Source: Owenia fusiformis
Taxonomy: Eukaryota; Annelida; Polychaeta; Sabellida; Oweniidae
Assembly (NCBI GenBank): GCA_903813345.2
Contig: CAIIXF020000011.1
Location: forward strand, 35,128,166-35,192,165
Reading direction: 5' to 3'
DNA: 64,000 bases
The notes under the pieces are model-generated. The model made no database searches and was not told the DNA's origin. It saw only the letters and a program-made list of their open reading frames with translations. The position numbers and the translations under genes are program-made. This document shows, one piece after another, positions 49,945 to 61,315 of this stretch (position 1 is its first letter; each line of letters opens with the position of its first letter).

Positions 49945-50790
49945 GATTTCATTCAATGCACCATAAAGCCATGTGTCTCCTCTTTACAATGATATATCAT
50001 TCATTGATATTTGGCCATGGTTGGGCGAGTAATCATTCCATTTGCAAAGTGGGCCAAAATTAGCTTTGGGCCAAGTTATAAACATCACAAAAGTCAGTGT
50101 ACGGAGCCCGATGCAATATTGGAAGAAAACATAAAACCAATGCTGACTGCATTCTTTTCATTCAATGTACCAAAAAGCCAAATTACTCCTCTTTGCAATG
50201 GAATATCATTCATTCACAGGGAGTCATGGTTGGCCGAATAATCATTATTTTGCAAAGTGGGGCAAAATTCTGCATATTCAGCAATGGGCATAGGGGCTCT
50301 TGGAAGAAGGTGTGACAGGTGTGGCATAGACAGTAAAGTGTTCATACTTATACTCTTGCAAGAATACATCCTATACCTCTCCAAATTGCCACCACTTCCT
50401 TGCACATAAAGATGCGCTCATCTGTCCACGTCATGCATGGTTCAGCCCTGAGTCATATGTGGGTTAAAGCAGAGAAAAGCAGCCCATGGGCAATTCTTTC
50501 TCGAGATTTTGCAATACATGTATCTGGTGGAGGAATTGTGAGCACAGATGCTCCTGAGATAGCTCCAAAAGAAAAAGTCACAACAATTCAATTCAGGGGA
50601 ACTTCCATTGGCACTTAGCCCTTGCACTAATTTTTGCAATATCTAAAACTTGGTGCAGAGCCGAATTTGACCCAATGTGCAAATGGAAGGATTTCTTACC
50701 CAACCATTGCCATATGTGAATGAATGACATATCATTGCAAAGAGGAGAGACGTGGCTTTATGGTACATTGGATGAAATTGATGTAGTCAT
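49945..50790. mobile_element. Inverted-repeat element with an internal direct duplication
   Basis: The block TTCATTCAATGCACCATAAAGCCA through GGCCATGGTTGGGCGA (49948-50030) recurs directly at 50155-50240 and inverted at 50697-50785 (TTACCCAACCATTGCC to ATGGTACATTGGATGAAA). Non-coding as far as I can see. Confidence 0.7.
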
Positions 50791-52529
50791 CACTAGTTTT
50801 GTGATTTTACGAGATAACTACTTGTTGCGTTTTTTTATACGTCCTGTAGAAACGTTCTTCCGGTTGTTCGTCCATTCCTTTGTTCGTCTGTGTGCCCGGA
50901 CGATAACTTCAATATTAGTTGACGGATTACTTCAAAGGAGCAGGGAAAGTATCGCAACAGACTTTTGATAATTTTGAGTTGATAATTTTTTTGTGAGTAG
51001 TTTCTGGCTGTAAAAAGTAAATGCTTGGGAAAGGCGAATCTAAAATCTTCAAGAAAAGTTCAAAGAATAGTTTCCAGATCAATTGGATTATCTTATAATC
51101 CATGTTTAATCCACCCATCAACAAGCTTTTTCAAAATACATTCGTCATTTTCACCATCGTCCCTCATTTCTTTACAATTTTTCTTGCAAAGTTACATTGT
51201 ACTTGAACACATGTTTCATCAAGTAAAATATGTAAGGAACTCCATAAAGTTTGTTTTTGATTTTTTTTTGAAAAATTGAACCTCTTAAAATGCATGTTTA
51301 CAAAAATAATTTAGGAGTGATGTAAAAGATGGCAATGTTTTTCAATAATAACATGCATAGGTGGGTGAATTACTCATGTGTGTTGTGTTTTAATCCTGTA
51401 TTCACTGACTTAGTTAACCTATTGAAAAATCATAGAGATTAATAATACAAACAGTAATACTATGAATACTTCTACTTCAAGCTCAAATAGCGCTTTCAGG
51501 GTCCTGTGTTGAAATACTAGATCACCTTATGTGCATGAATTTTCAAGAGAAACCATCAGTGCAAGCAATTAAATGAAAGAATCATCCGAACATCACTTGA
51601 AAAGTACTAAAGTGGTGAAAAATTGCAGGAGGTTGACAGAAAATGTGCCTAGGGGAGAGGGTTGTCTCTCAACCCCCCTCCTCCCCCTCCCTGGTCACGG
51701 GACTAATACATGTGATATGGCAAAGTCCAATTCATAGATTAAGTTTCCCTTGCAGTCTTGTTGGCATTTTTATTAATTAGAGTTCATGTTTTGTTTATGT
51801 TAATGGGTGAGTGGAAGACCCTTGGGTGGGAATCAAATATAAAATGTTTTCTAAAATATATATTTGAAATACTTTGTGTATGTACAGTCACAAACTCTAG
51901 GCAACATTAGCTAGTAATGGGGCAACACCCCAACTCAATTGAGTGAATGTGTAAACCATATAAGGAACAAAAAACATTACATAAAACAAACTCAGCATGC
52001 AAACATGTAAAACTGGCATGGCAAAACAATAGATTGTGAAACTGAATAACAAAAGCACATACGACTAGAAAACAAGGGATTAATGAACACTGGTGTAAAG
52101 TAATGAAGGGACCTGTTAAAATGACATGAATGGGGATTGGTCAATTTGAATAGTAGAAATATACAAAATGTGAAAATTAGCCAGGTAGAGGGGGAGAGAT
52201 AAAGGGAGCTGCTGCTCCCCCAAGAGATTCTTTCAAAATGATGCAGTTTCTCACCAATCTGAGCACTTCGCATGATTTTTTAGCCAAAACTGTCAAAAGT
52301 TCATCCCTAGGCAAAAGCTTTGCCCTTGGTAAAACTGCTCCTACCCCTTGGTAAAAGCTGGCTACAGACTGTGTAAAACACTTGTGTGAGAACTTGAACA
52401 TGAACGAGTACTGTTATGACCCCCAGTAATGTTGTCCATCTCTCAACTGGTTTAACTGGGGACCATTACATCAATTGGCATTATATCAATCAGGCAAAAA
52501 GAGGCCAGTGATGTGAAAATAGTCAATAG

Positions 52530-53324
52530 CACGGTGTTATAGCATGACGGTTACGCCATCTCTGAAAACGAGGTTGGACAGCTACGTTCACTGATTTATC
52601 CAATAAAATGGCCGCGATGGAAGAGAAAACTAAGGTTGGCGCATTATTTTCTACTTCTGTGTATCAATGAAAGGATGAACGATTTATGTAAGAATCGCAT
52701 TCGGTGATACTTTCAGTAATGTATATTTTGAACGTAGCCTTTGCAAATTGATGCCCAGGGATAACATGAAATAAGAGAAAAACTGTCGAGTTTGAAATTC
52801 AAAACTACACAAAAATTTAGTAATTTGTTTATTTTTGTTTTTGTTGTTAGGGCATGGTCTACATTGCCTAAAAACCTTGTGGTATATAGATGTAACCTAC
52901 ATACGATCATACAAAGCAAATTGAGCATTGGAAACCACCTAATATGTTCTACTCAAGCCATAATAATGTATTTTGAATTTGCAGTAGTTATACACAGTTT
53001 ACTTATACAGTTAATATTTTGAGTGGCTCATGTACTGAGACAACACGAGAATGGACCAAATATTATAAACCTTGATATCTCAGTCGGTAGGTTTACAGAT
53101 TATATTATGTTTCTTGTAGACCACCTGGCAGATTTGACCCAGTCTTTATAACCATCCATATATACGTCACCAAATGGAACTAGTTTAAAAGGAAATCTTA
53201 TCTGTGAATATTGCCTACAGGCGAGAAAGAGGACATGCTGCCTTTCCCATCCGCCATTTTTTGTTATCGTTACCGCAAAATTTTGCAAATCGCCTTAACG
53301 TAACCGTCATGCTATAACACCGTG
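52530..53324. mobile_element. 795-bp TIR element with 5-bp target duplication AATAG
   Basis: Inverted ends CACGGTGTTATAGCATGACG(GTTACG), perfect over 26 bases. AATAG flanks both sides (52525-52529 and 53325-53329). No transposase visible. Confidence 0.85.
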
Positions 53325-54124
53325 AATAGGGGACCATAAGTTTACACATTCCATGTGTACGTTCATCAAAATAGTGCGATCTTAACCTCCCTAATAACTG
53401 AAATTGTTGACTCAACCAATAGAATCATTCTATGTTTGTTTATATTTGTTCACATTAATATGGAAGAAAATCTGACATTTTGCTAAAAAGATGTTATTGT
53501 AAATCTTAGCAATAATGATAAAGGTAGTATACACCACACACTCAATGGTATTGATTGTGGTTTTCAGAGACTCTCAATAGGGACTTTAAGCTTGCAATGT
53601 TTTTCACAACCTAAATGTGAATGGAAAATATTTAGCGATGCATTTGTATGGGCGATTGGTCATAGGTTGGCGTTTCGATTTTATATGCAAGCTTAAAGGG
53701 TTCCGATAAGCATCCCATATAAAAACAATATGGCGGCTCCAGGCGAATCAACTGGATCAGTCCATTTTTAAGAAATAAGGGGAGTTCTGTAAAATCCAGT
53801 TTATTGAAATTGTCTTTGAGATAAAGTAATCCGTTTATAATGATTTTGAAAACGTTATCCAAAGAGTGATTGCGTTCAAAGAATACATGTACAACAGCCA
53901 ATCCTTGTATTAGAACTGCTTTGTTTCATTTGTAGGATATTTCATATGCCAAGCTGTGTGCTATTACGTTATGGGGAAATTTAGATGCCAATTTGTCCTT
54001 ATTATACACAAATAGAAGATCCTGAAACTTCACCCATAAATGTGGAATTGATTTGTCAAAATAAAAATCACCCTTTTATAAAATGTGTGACGATCTATAA
54101 TATACTTATGCTATATAACAGTTA

Positions 54125-54262
54125 GAGGTGTTGACACAACGACCTCGAACCTGTGAACCCTTGAGTATTATTCCGGGATCGGGCCTTTTATACTAAACGG
54201 TGAGCAACACCAGAAACGAGCGTTCGATTTGCTAAACGATATGCGTCACCCTTTAATCTCCC
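54125..54262. repeat. Dispersed repeat, uninterrupted copy of 39865-40326
   Basis: Runs from GAGGTGTTGACACAACGACC to GATATGCGTCACCCTTTAA; it keeps the empty site GGAATAAT... (read here as GAGTATTATTCC) that is filled by a palindromic insertion in the 39.9-kb copy. Confidence 0.8.
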
Positions 54263-54832
54263 TAATGTTAACATTAAGGTAAGAGTGTATGTTGCTCATA
54301 ACATTTTCTTAGGATAACATGAATATGCAAAAATTGTTCTTAGCATATCATCCTTCATTTCATTATTTGAATAATCAATCTGGAGATAAACTCAAATAAG
54401 GAAGTGTGTTATAACACATCATCATATAGAAACATGTTCAATGTTTTTTCAGAAGCTGGATCAAAATATTTGTCTTACTAAAATTATTGGCAAAGGTATG
54501 ATGTACTAAATTCTTGTACTGTATTTATGATTTTAATAGCACTGTACCTCGTGAATCATTACTGATAAACAAGATACAGAAAACCTGTTCAAAGTAAATG
54601 CTATAATAAGGCATCATAGAAATTATCATAAAGAGAGGTATTCAGAATTGCTTAGCAACTTACACACACACACACAGGTTTAACTGCACTCAATCATTAA
54701 ACAGTCAACTTTTTACGGATTTTTTGGGAAATGCTGCGGTTATGCTCCATTGATTAAACAGGGGATCAAACAGCAGGGGATCAAACAAGTCCAACCATTT
54801 ATTTATGAAAACATTTTGAATTAACTTTATGG

Positions 54833-57690
54833 CACACTAATCACGGGTTGTATCTAAAGCCCCGTTATAATTGAGAGGTCGCGAGCAAGTTCCCGCTGAA
54901 ATCACGAGCAAAGTCCTTTTTTATTTAATTCATCTGGAAATATGGACCAAAAAGGTAAGAATACGCATTACTGTTCTTTGAAACTTTAGGTATACTTTCA
55001 GAACAGGTATATCTTCACAAACAATGACATGAAAGATAACTATTTTTACTGGCATGGAAGAAACGGGCGTCAATATGCAAGTTTGCATAATTTACTGTTA
55101 ACATATTACTTTTATGGTTAAAATAGAGACACGAACTCCGATATACATACCTCATTATGAATATTGGACCAACATTGTATGTATTGATAAGTTTGTTTTC
55201 AAAAACATCCACTGTGGGGGGGGTGAAATACATCATTGAAGGTGTGCCAGTGGCCCCGCTGAAATTATGAGGAAGCCCCGCTGAAAACATGAGGAGGTCC
55301 CGCTGAAAACAGGAGCAGATATCACGAGTACCCGCTTCGATCACGAGGAAAGCTCATTACTATTACATAAAATATTGAGGTTCTTCAAATAAACGTACAC
55401 GAAAGAGCAAGTTAAGTACTTGTAATAATTACTGTATATATACTGTTTCATTCTAGGGCCAGGTTTCTAATGTTTCCATTCCAACTTCAAGCCACCAGAG
55501 ATTTCGTCAAACATTTTATAGAGTTGCATCCATATCAAAATGTATAGGAGAAAGGTGGATATCATTTCAAGAATGAACTTAATTGAAGCCTGAGGTTCAG
55601 GCTAATGAGTCTTTTATTAAACAAAGACACCCCAAGTTGCAGGAAGATGAAATTTAGAGAGAAAGGAGAACCACAATGTCTCCATGATAATTCAGGTTCT
55701 ACTTTTATAATTTAACAATAACATTTAACAAAAACATTCAAGTTTTTGTTTTTAAATATTTATTAAAATAATGATGATTTGTATTCCATACCTGATAATT
55801 TTCAGGGACATATCAACCGGGAATATATTCCATATCCGGGCAAATATTTTTTTGTATGTCCCGCTCAAACGTGGATCCGGGACATATAAATCGTATGTCC
55901 TGCATAAGCCATTTTCCTGGACATATTGTTACGCGGTAAACACGATACAAATATATGTCATATTCCACAATGAATATGGCATATTCACTTGTGGAGTATG
56001 ACAGATTCACCTGCGGTATATGGCATACTCACCTGCGGTGTAAGGCATATTCTGCAAGTGAGTATGACATATTCTGCGAGCATGGGGTATTTACTGAAAT
56101 CAATGTATCACATATTCAATACGGAATATACCATACTCACCTGCGAAATACGCCATATACCACAGCTGAATATGGCATATACACCCGTATCACAAATACC
56201 ACGCAACCATGAATATATGCCATATTCCGCGTAACACATACGATGTTACGCTGAGTATGGCATACATTTATGGTTGCGTGGTATTTGCGATACGGGTATA
56301 CAGTATATGCCATACTCACCTGCAGTTTATGGCATATTCCGCAGGTGAGTATGCGATATTCCGTCGTGAATATGCGATACATTGATTTCAGTGAATACCT
56401 GATAGTCACCTGCAGAATATGTCATACTCACTTGCCGAATATGCCATATACCGCAGGTGAAAATGACACAATGATTACCCGTTTGTTCAATCAATGCAAT
56501 TGACAATTGCGTACTTCCGTATCGTGTTCTCATTGCTTAGTGGGTATGCAATATACTGCAGCTGAATCTGCCATACACCGCAAGTGAATATGCCATATTT
56601 ATTGCAGAATATGACACATATTTGCATCATATTTTCCGCGTAACACGTGCGTTTAACATAACCTACGATTAATTGTTAATGATGAAATTATTTGATTATT
56701 CTTATTTCGGACTCATAATCGGATGATGTACTCCTTTGTTACTTACATCTAGCAGTTGATCCATAAATTGCCTTTTCAAACGTGTGCGCCCTTGCTGCTG
56801 AATCCTCTAAGGTAGTAATAAACTGAACTAAAGTACAATGTAACTTCAGTGAAATATAAATATATATTGCATACAAAGAAGAACAAGTTATTTGAAACTT
56901 GTCAAAAGTCGTGGAATGGATTTAAATCTTCTCTTGGTAAATTTCTCGATGGAGTCAGGCCGAAATACATTAAGTGAAATGGTTTTATTGGAATCATGCT
57001 CGTAGCCAGTTTTTGGTAAGGAGGGGGGGTTGCTCGAACCGATAATAACAATGACAATGATATATGATATATATGTGCTCTGTAGAGTATCAATAATTAA
57101 TATATTTATGACGTTGGCTACAGTCGTGGCAGATTTGCAAAGTCAAATCGGTCTTCACTCCAATTTAGAGAGCCACTTGCTCCTGATTTCAGCGGGACCT
57201 CCTCATGTTTTCAGCGGGGCCTCCTCATGTTTTCAGCGGGATCTTTAGTTTATTGCTCATGGTAGAAGCGGGGCCTCAGGGGATATGCTAAATTTGAAAT
57301 ATATAATTTTTTGTGAAACTTTAGGAAGTGAAACTCACAATACCTTCATTTCATATTACTATGACCATTTCAATTGAAGGGCAATGACCTTCTTCAGCTA
57401 TAAAATATAGAAATATATAGATAAAGATTCAAGATGATACATTCTCTCTCCAATTATCGAATAACAAAACTCAGAACATCAGCTCGTGATCCTTTTTCGC
57501 AGAAGTTGCTTTTTAGTATCAATACCATGTAATAATTGAGTAAAATTAAATGAAAACGCTTTTTACAACATACAATTTAAGTAAACAAAAGATAACCCTT
57601 CTTTTCTTTTAATTGCTCGCGATTTCAGCGGGTATTTGCTCGCGATTTCTAAATCATAGCGGGGCTTTAGATACTACCCGTGCTAATGAC
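54833..57690. mobile_element. 2.9-kb inverted-repeat element with CCCCGCTGAAA arms
   Basis: Outer arms: ATCACGGGTTGTATCTAAAGCCCC (54840) pairs with GGGGCTTTAGATACTACCCGTG (57661). Inner arms: CCCCGCTGAAAACATGAGGAGG units at 55250-55345 pair with CCTCCTCATGTTTTCAGCGGGG units at 57185-57280. It lies inside the 7.1-kb element. Confidence 0.78.
55960..56630. repeat. Array of alternating inverted GAATATGGCATA / CACCTGCGGTA motifs
   Basis: Dozens of short blocks (GTATGGCATATTC, GAATATGCCATAC, CACCTGCGGTATA, CCGCAGGTGAGTAT) alternate in both orientations, making most of the stretch locally self-complementary. Open frames on both strands here are by-products. Confidence 0.82.
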
Positions 57691-58127
57691 ATCTTATATG
57701 AGTGTGCTGTACTAAAAGCATAGCCCCATTGGATCCCCTTATATTGGATTATCATAATCCTAATCCTCGAGGAGTTCCTTATATATTTTAAGTGATGAAA
57801 CATGTGTTCAAGTACAATGTAACTTTGCATGAAAATTGTAAAAAAAATGAGGGACGATGGTGAAAATGACGATTGTATTTTGAAAAAAGCTTGTTGATGG
57901 GTGGATTAAACATGGCTTATGAGATAATCCAATTGATCTTGAAACCATTCTTTGAATTTTTCTTAAAGATTATACATTGGCCTTTCATATGCATTCATTT
58001 TTGTACAGCCAGAAACTACTAGAAAAAAATTATTTACTGTCAAAAATCTGTTGCGATACTTTCCCTCGCTCTTTTACAGGCTTATGCCTTATGGATGCAG
58101 GACTTCTGCTCATGAAAGCAATTTTAA

Positions 58128-58800
58128 CATGGCTACTCTGTTAAAAGTGACCGCCATATCCGTAAAAATGTAACCTTTATAATTTAAGTACCAGTTTATA
58201 GATTTGGTTAAAATTCCATGTGTTGCTGCCTAGGAGCATTGAAATAATACTCATGAAGACATTTTCAAGATAGACTATGGTTTTTAAAATGACCGCCATT
58301 TTTCATAAATAATGTAATCTTTGATTACTCAAATATAAGTAGACAAATCTTATTTAAATGTTATATAATGCTGATGGCCTAGGGTCATGAAAAGTCCGTA
58401 TATAGTAATTTTCAAGATTGCCGCTCAATTCAAAACTGCAACAATTTTGTGTAAAAAAGTATTTGATAACGCAAATGCCAGATGACGTTTCAAATCTGTG
58501 ACAATGCTTAGTAACAACGAAGCTGAACTCAAGAAGAATTTTTTAAGATGGCAGCTGACTTTCAAAATGGCCGCCAAATTTTGTAAATAATGTAAGTGTC
58601 ATCTTCAATGACTGAACTATTATTAGTGGACGGATTTGATTCAAATTGTTAATGCTGATGCCTTGGAACAAAGGACTTTTGCTCAATAAGATATTTATAA
58701 AAGGGCTGCTGAATCTCAAAGAATGGGTATCGATATGGCGAACTTTTTGAACACACGTTTCTCTTAAACCAGTCATCAAAGAATTCTGAAAATCTTACAA
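58128..58800 (+). repeat. Loose repeats with ATGGCCGCC and AATGCTGATGCCT motifs
   Basis: Degenerate units of roughly 125-150 bases recurring with AAGATGGC-GC, TTT-GTAAATAATGTAA and AATGCTGATG-CCT-GG. Too diverged to define a unit exactly. Related in motif to 25745-25985. Confidence 0.5.
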
Positions 58801-59326
58801 ATTGTCAATTTAATGGCCATCTTTTAAATGGTAACAATATAATTTGAAATAAATATACATACTTTCATCTATATTGTTTTAAAAAACAAATCAAACACTT
58901 GTTTTGTTCTTGGTATCATGTTTCCAGAGTGAAATGAAACATCTTTCCGAACCTCATTGGAACAAAACGACATAAACACAACATGTTTAGGTCTTTCAAT
59001 ATTGTAATTGTACAAAGGAAATTTTGGTTGATTTTAAAAAAGTATCTTGTTAATGAAATAGAAGGTTTTTCTTGATTTTTATCTATTTTGGCGGGATTTT
59101 GTTTTAATTGTTTGAATACTTTTTTAAATCAACCAAAGATTCCTTTGTATAACTTTGATATTAAGAGGTCTTAAAACATGTTGTATATGCTATTTTGTTC
59201 CAACAAGGTTCGGAAAGACATTTTATTTCATTCTCAAGAATTGGTAGAAAGGAGCAAAAACAATTGCACTAAAAAACAAAAAATGTTACCAAAAACAGTT
59301 ATATAAAATATTTGTAAATACATTTC

Positions 59327-59452
59327 GCATTAAATTGTTGTCAATCAGTCAACATTACATAAAATATCATGTTTTTTACAGAATGTTTTCAATGATTGGT
59401 TTAAGAGAAAAACATTGTTGGATTCAGTTCTCCATATCGATACCTATTCATT
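59327..59452 (+). repeat. Dispersed repeat, pair of 31815-31948
   Basis: TTTCGCATTAAATTGTTGTCAATCAG through TTCAGTTCTCCATATCGATACC, direct copy of the 31.8-kb block with about a dozen differences. Confidence 0.75.
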
Positions 59453-59584
59453 CTCGTTCCTAAACCAGCAGCTTTATAAACTTTGGAGCAAATATGGCAA
59501 CTCATTTCAATATGGTCTTCGATTTTCATTAAAAATGTAATGCTTGTTAATTCAAATAACAATTGACAGATTTGCTCCTATACT

Positions 59585-59645
59585 CGAATACTATCTTTCG
59601 AGCGTCTGTCTCGAAAGCGGATGGTATTGGGTTTGATTCTCGCAC
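59585..59645 (+). mobile_element. Possible tRNA-derived SINE head (weak)
   Basis: GAGCGTCTGTCTCGAAAGCGGATGGTATTGGGTTTGATTCTCGC resembles the head of invertebrate tRNA-like SINEs, with a near-consensus B box (GGTTTGATTCT). No cloverleaf is complete and the downstream body is not recognised, so it is not called as a tRNA gene. Confidence 0.4.
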
Positions 59646-61315
59646 TGTGTATCTAGAGGGATATCTGGCTCGTTACACTACAGTTCCCCGACGGACGTGC
59701 CAAAAGGTCGTTACAATAACTTCAATGTGCGTGCCAAACCAATACTTGGCCAGTGTTGCGTATGGATTGAACACGAAATGGACATATTGATTTGATTGGC
59801 CGCCACAAAAAACGCAGAGGCGAACGCAAAAACCACTAACAGGAAACAAAACGTGCACCAATTCTTAGTCATCACAGAAAGTTTGAGACATAACACTTTA
59901 AAATCAGTAACATTTTTGGCCCACCCTGTACATGTAGTACTTATTAAAGGAATCAACGGAATTGATTATAAAGGAACGGTTATTTAAGATGCCTCTGTTT
60001 AAAATATCAATAATATATTCGAAGAAAAACATGGTTAGAATAACAATGTATTGCTGCCATATTATATATCTTGGGGTAGACTAATTTTGGCAGAGCCTGT
60101 TTGATCTTCAAACGTTTTCACATAGGAGGTCATGTTTGTCTCGTCTAGGTACCTTTTAAAGTAATGAAATAAATGTGCATGTTACCCTTCTTTTATGTCT
60201 ACAGAGTGTACCAAAAACTTTACCCACCTAACAATGAATATCTCTTTAACCAATACAGTTTGATAAAAGATGCTTGTACAATTAAAGTTAGTTCATTTTT
60301 CTTCGAGTTGACAAAGTTTCAACACTATAGCAAGTGTATGGTTATCGAACAAGATGAACTGAAAACGTTGGTGCACTGGAAACGGATACGAGTCAGATTG
60401 AATTTATTAATTCTGTAGCTCGCTCCAATCCGTTTAATTAGTATTTTAATGGCTTTTGTTAATATCGAGATTCTATGATATTATCATTTTTCCTAAGAGT
60501 TGGAAGATATTTTCAGTTTTAGATGATAGGATTTTGATCAATTTGGTGCATGTGTGGTATCATAAACAGTCCAAATAAAATAATCATCCTATAGTCAATT
60601 TTAACCCTGCCTGTTCCAGCAAACACACTGATTAGAATTGGGTAGTATAAGATACCACATTATCCTGCGCTTAAGAGATGTCGCACATTGAATCTTATTT
60701 AGACTCCTCGTTTTGTCTATTGATCCGTAAATGTGCTGACAGTATTCGTTCGTTTTAAATAATAATAAGGGTTTTCTAAATGGTGGTTGCATCAATGTTT
60801 TGTTGTCTCCCCTTTTCCATTCAAAGAACAAAGGATCGGATTGAGTGTGGCAAGTGATTTTGCACAGTCACGTCTTTCACCATGAGTACTTTCTGGCCAT
60901 ACGTACAGTGGTTTTTATTAAAAGAATATCTTCTTTTTTTGAAGAAGTGTAAGACCCCTTTTGGATGATGTTTTCATGCAATAAAAAACAGAGTAGGGAG
61001 ATCCTCTCTTGAGTAAATAGGTTCAATAGGGTCCCTATTCATAATTTTTCGAATTCTTCGATTGATATTTTTAATATCCTTCAGAATTTAATTGAAAGAT
61101 AACATATTGTGTTAATGAAACATGTCATATTTATATTGGGAATGTACTCTAAGTGAAAAATATGACCGTCTAAAACCACTTGCTATACTAAACCTGGTCC
61201 TTTAAAGATATGTTTAAAGATATGACCTTTGACGTGTTGGTCGCGCCATCTATATACCTACACCGTATGACATTGCATGCAAGCAGACGACAAGCAGGCG
61301 ATCACAACAGCTGAC

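Larger units (their letters stand above)
50937..58072. mobile_element. 7.1-kb inverted-repeat element, arms ~305 bp
   Basis: Left arm 50937-51245 (GAGCAGGGAAAGTATCGCAACAG, AGTAGTTTCTGGCTGTA, TTGGATTATCTTATAA, AATCCACCCATCAACAAGC) is inverted at 57766-58072. Several later elements sit inside. No transposase recognised. Related by arm sequence to 43921-46519. Confidence 0.8.
43545..61315. other. Gene desert between SCP and PEMT genes
   Basis: No gene with recognised domains or consistent splicing over ~17.8 kb. Open frames of up to 120 codons (for example 45227-45589 -, 50400-50618 +, 55015-55344 -) have no motif I know and fall inside inverted-repeat elements. The space is mostly nested transposon remnants, listed separately; 46520-48320 and 60000-61300 show nothing definite. 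Confidence 0.5.

Noticed and set aside
55955-56533. Several overlapping ORFs of 70-90 codons on both strands
   Set aside because: They read through the alternating inverted motif array; similar peptides on both strands show they are repeat-derived.
59563-59790. Possible tRNA gene or small ORF
   Set aside because: A B-box-like stretch is present, but no full cloverleaf; at best an old SINE head.
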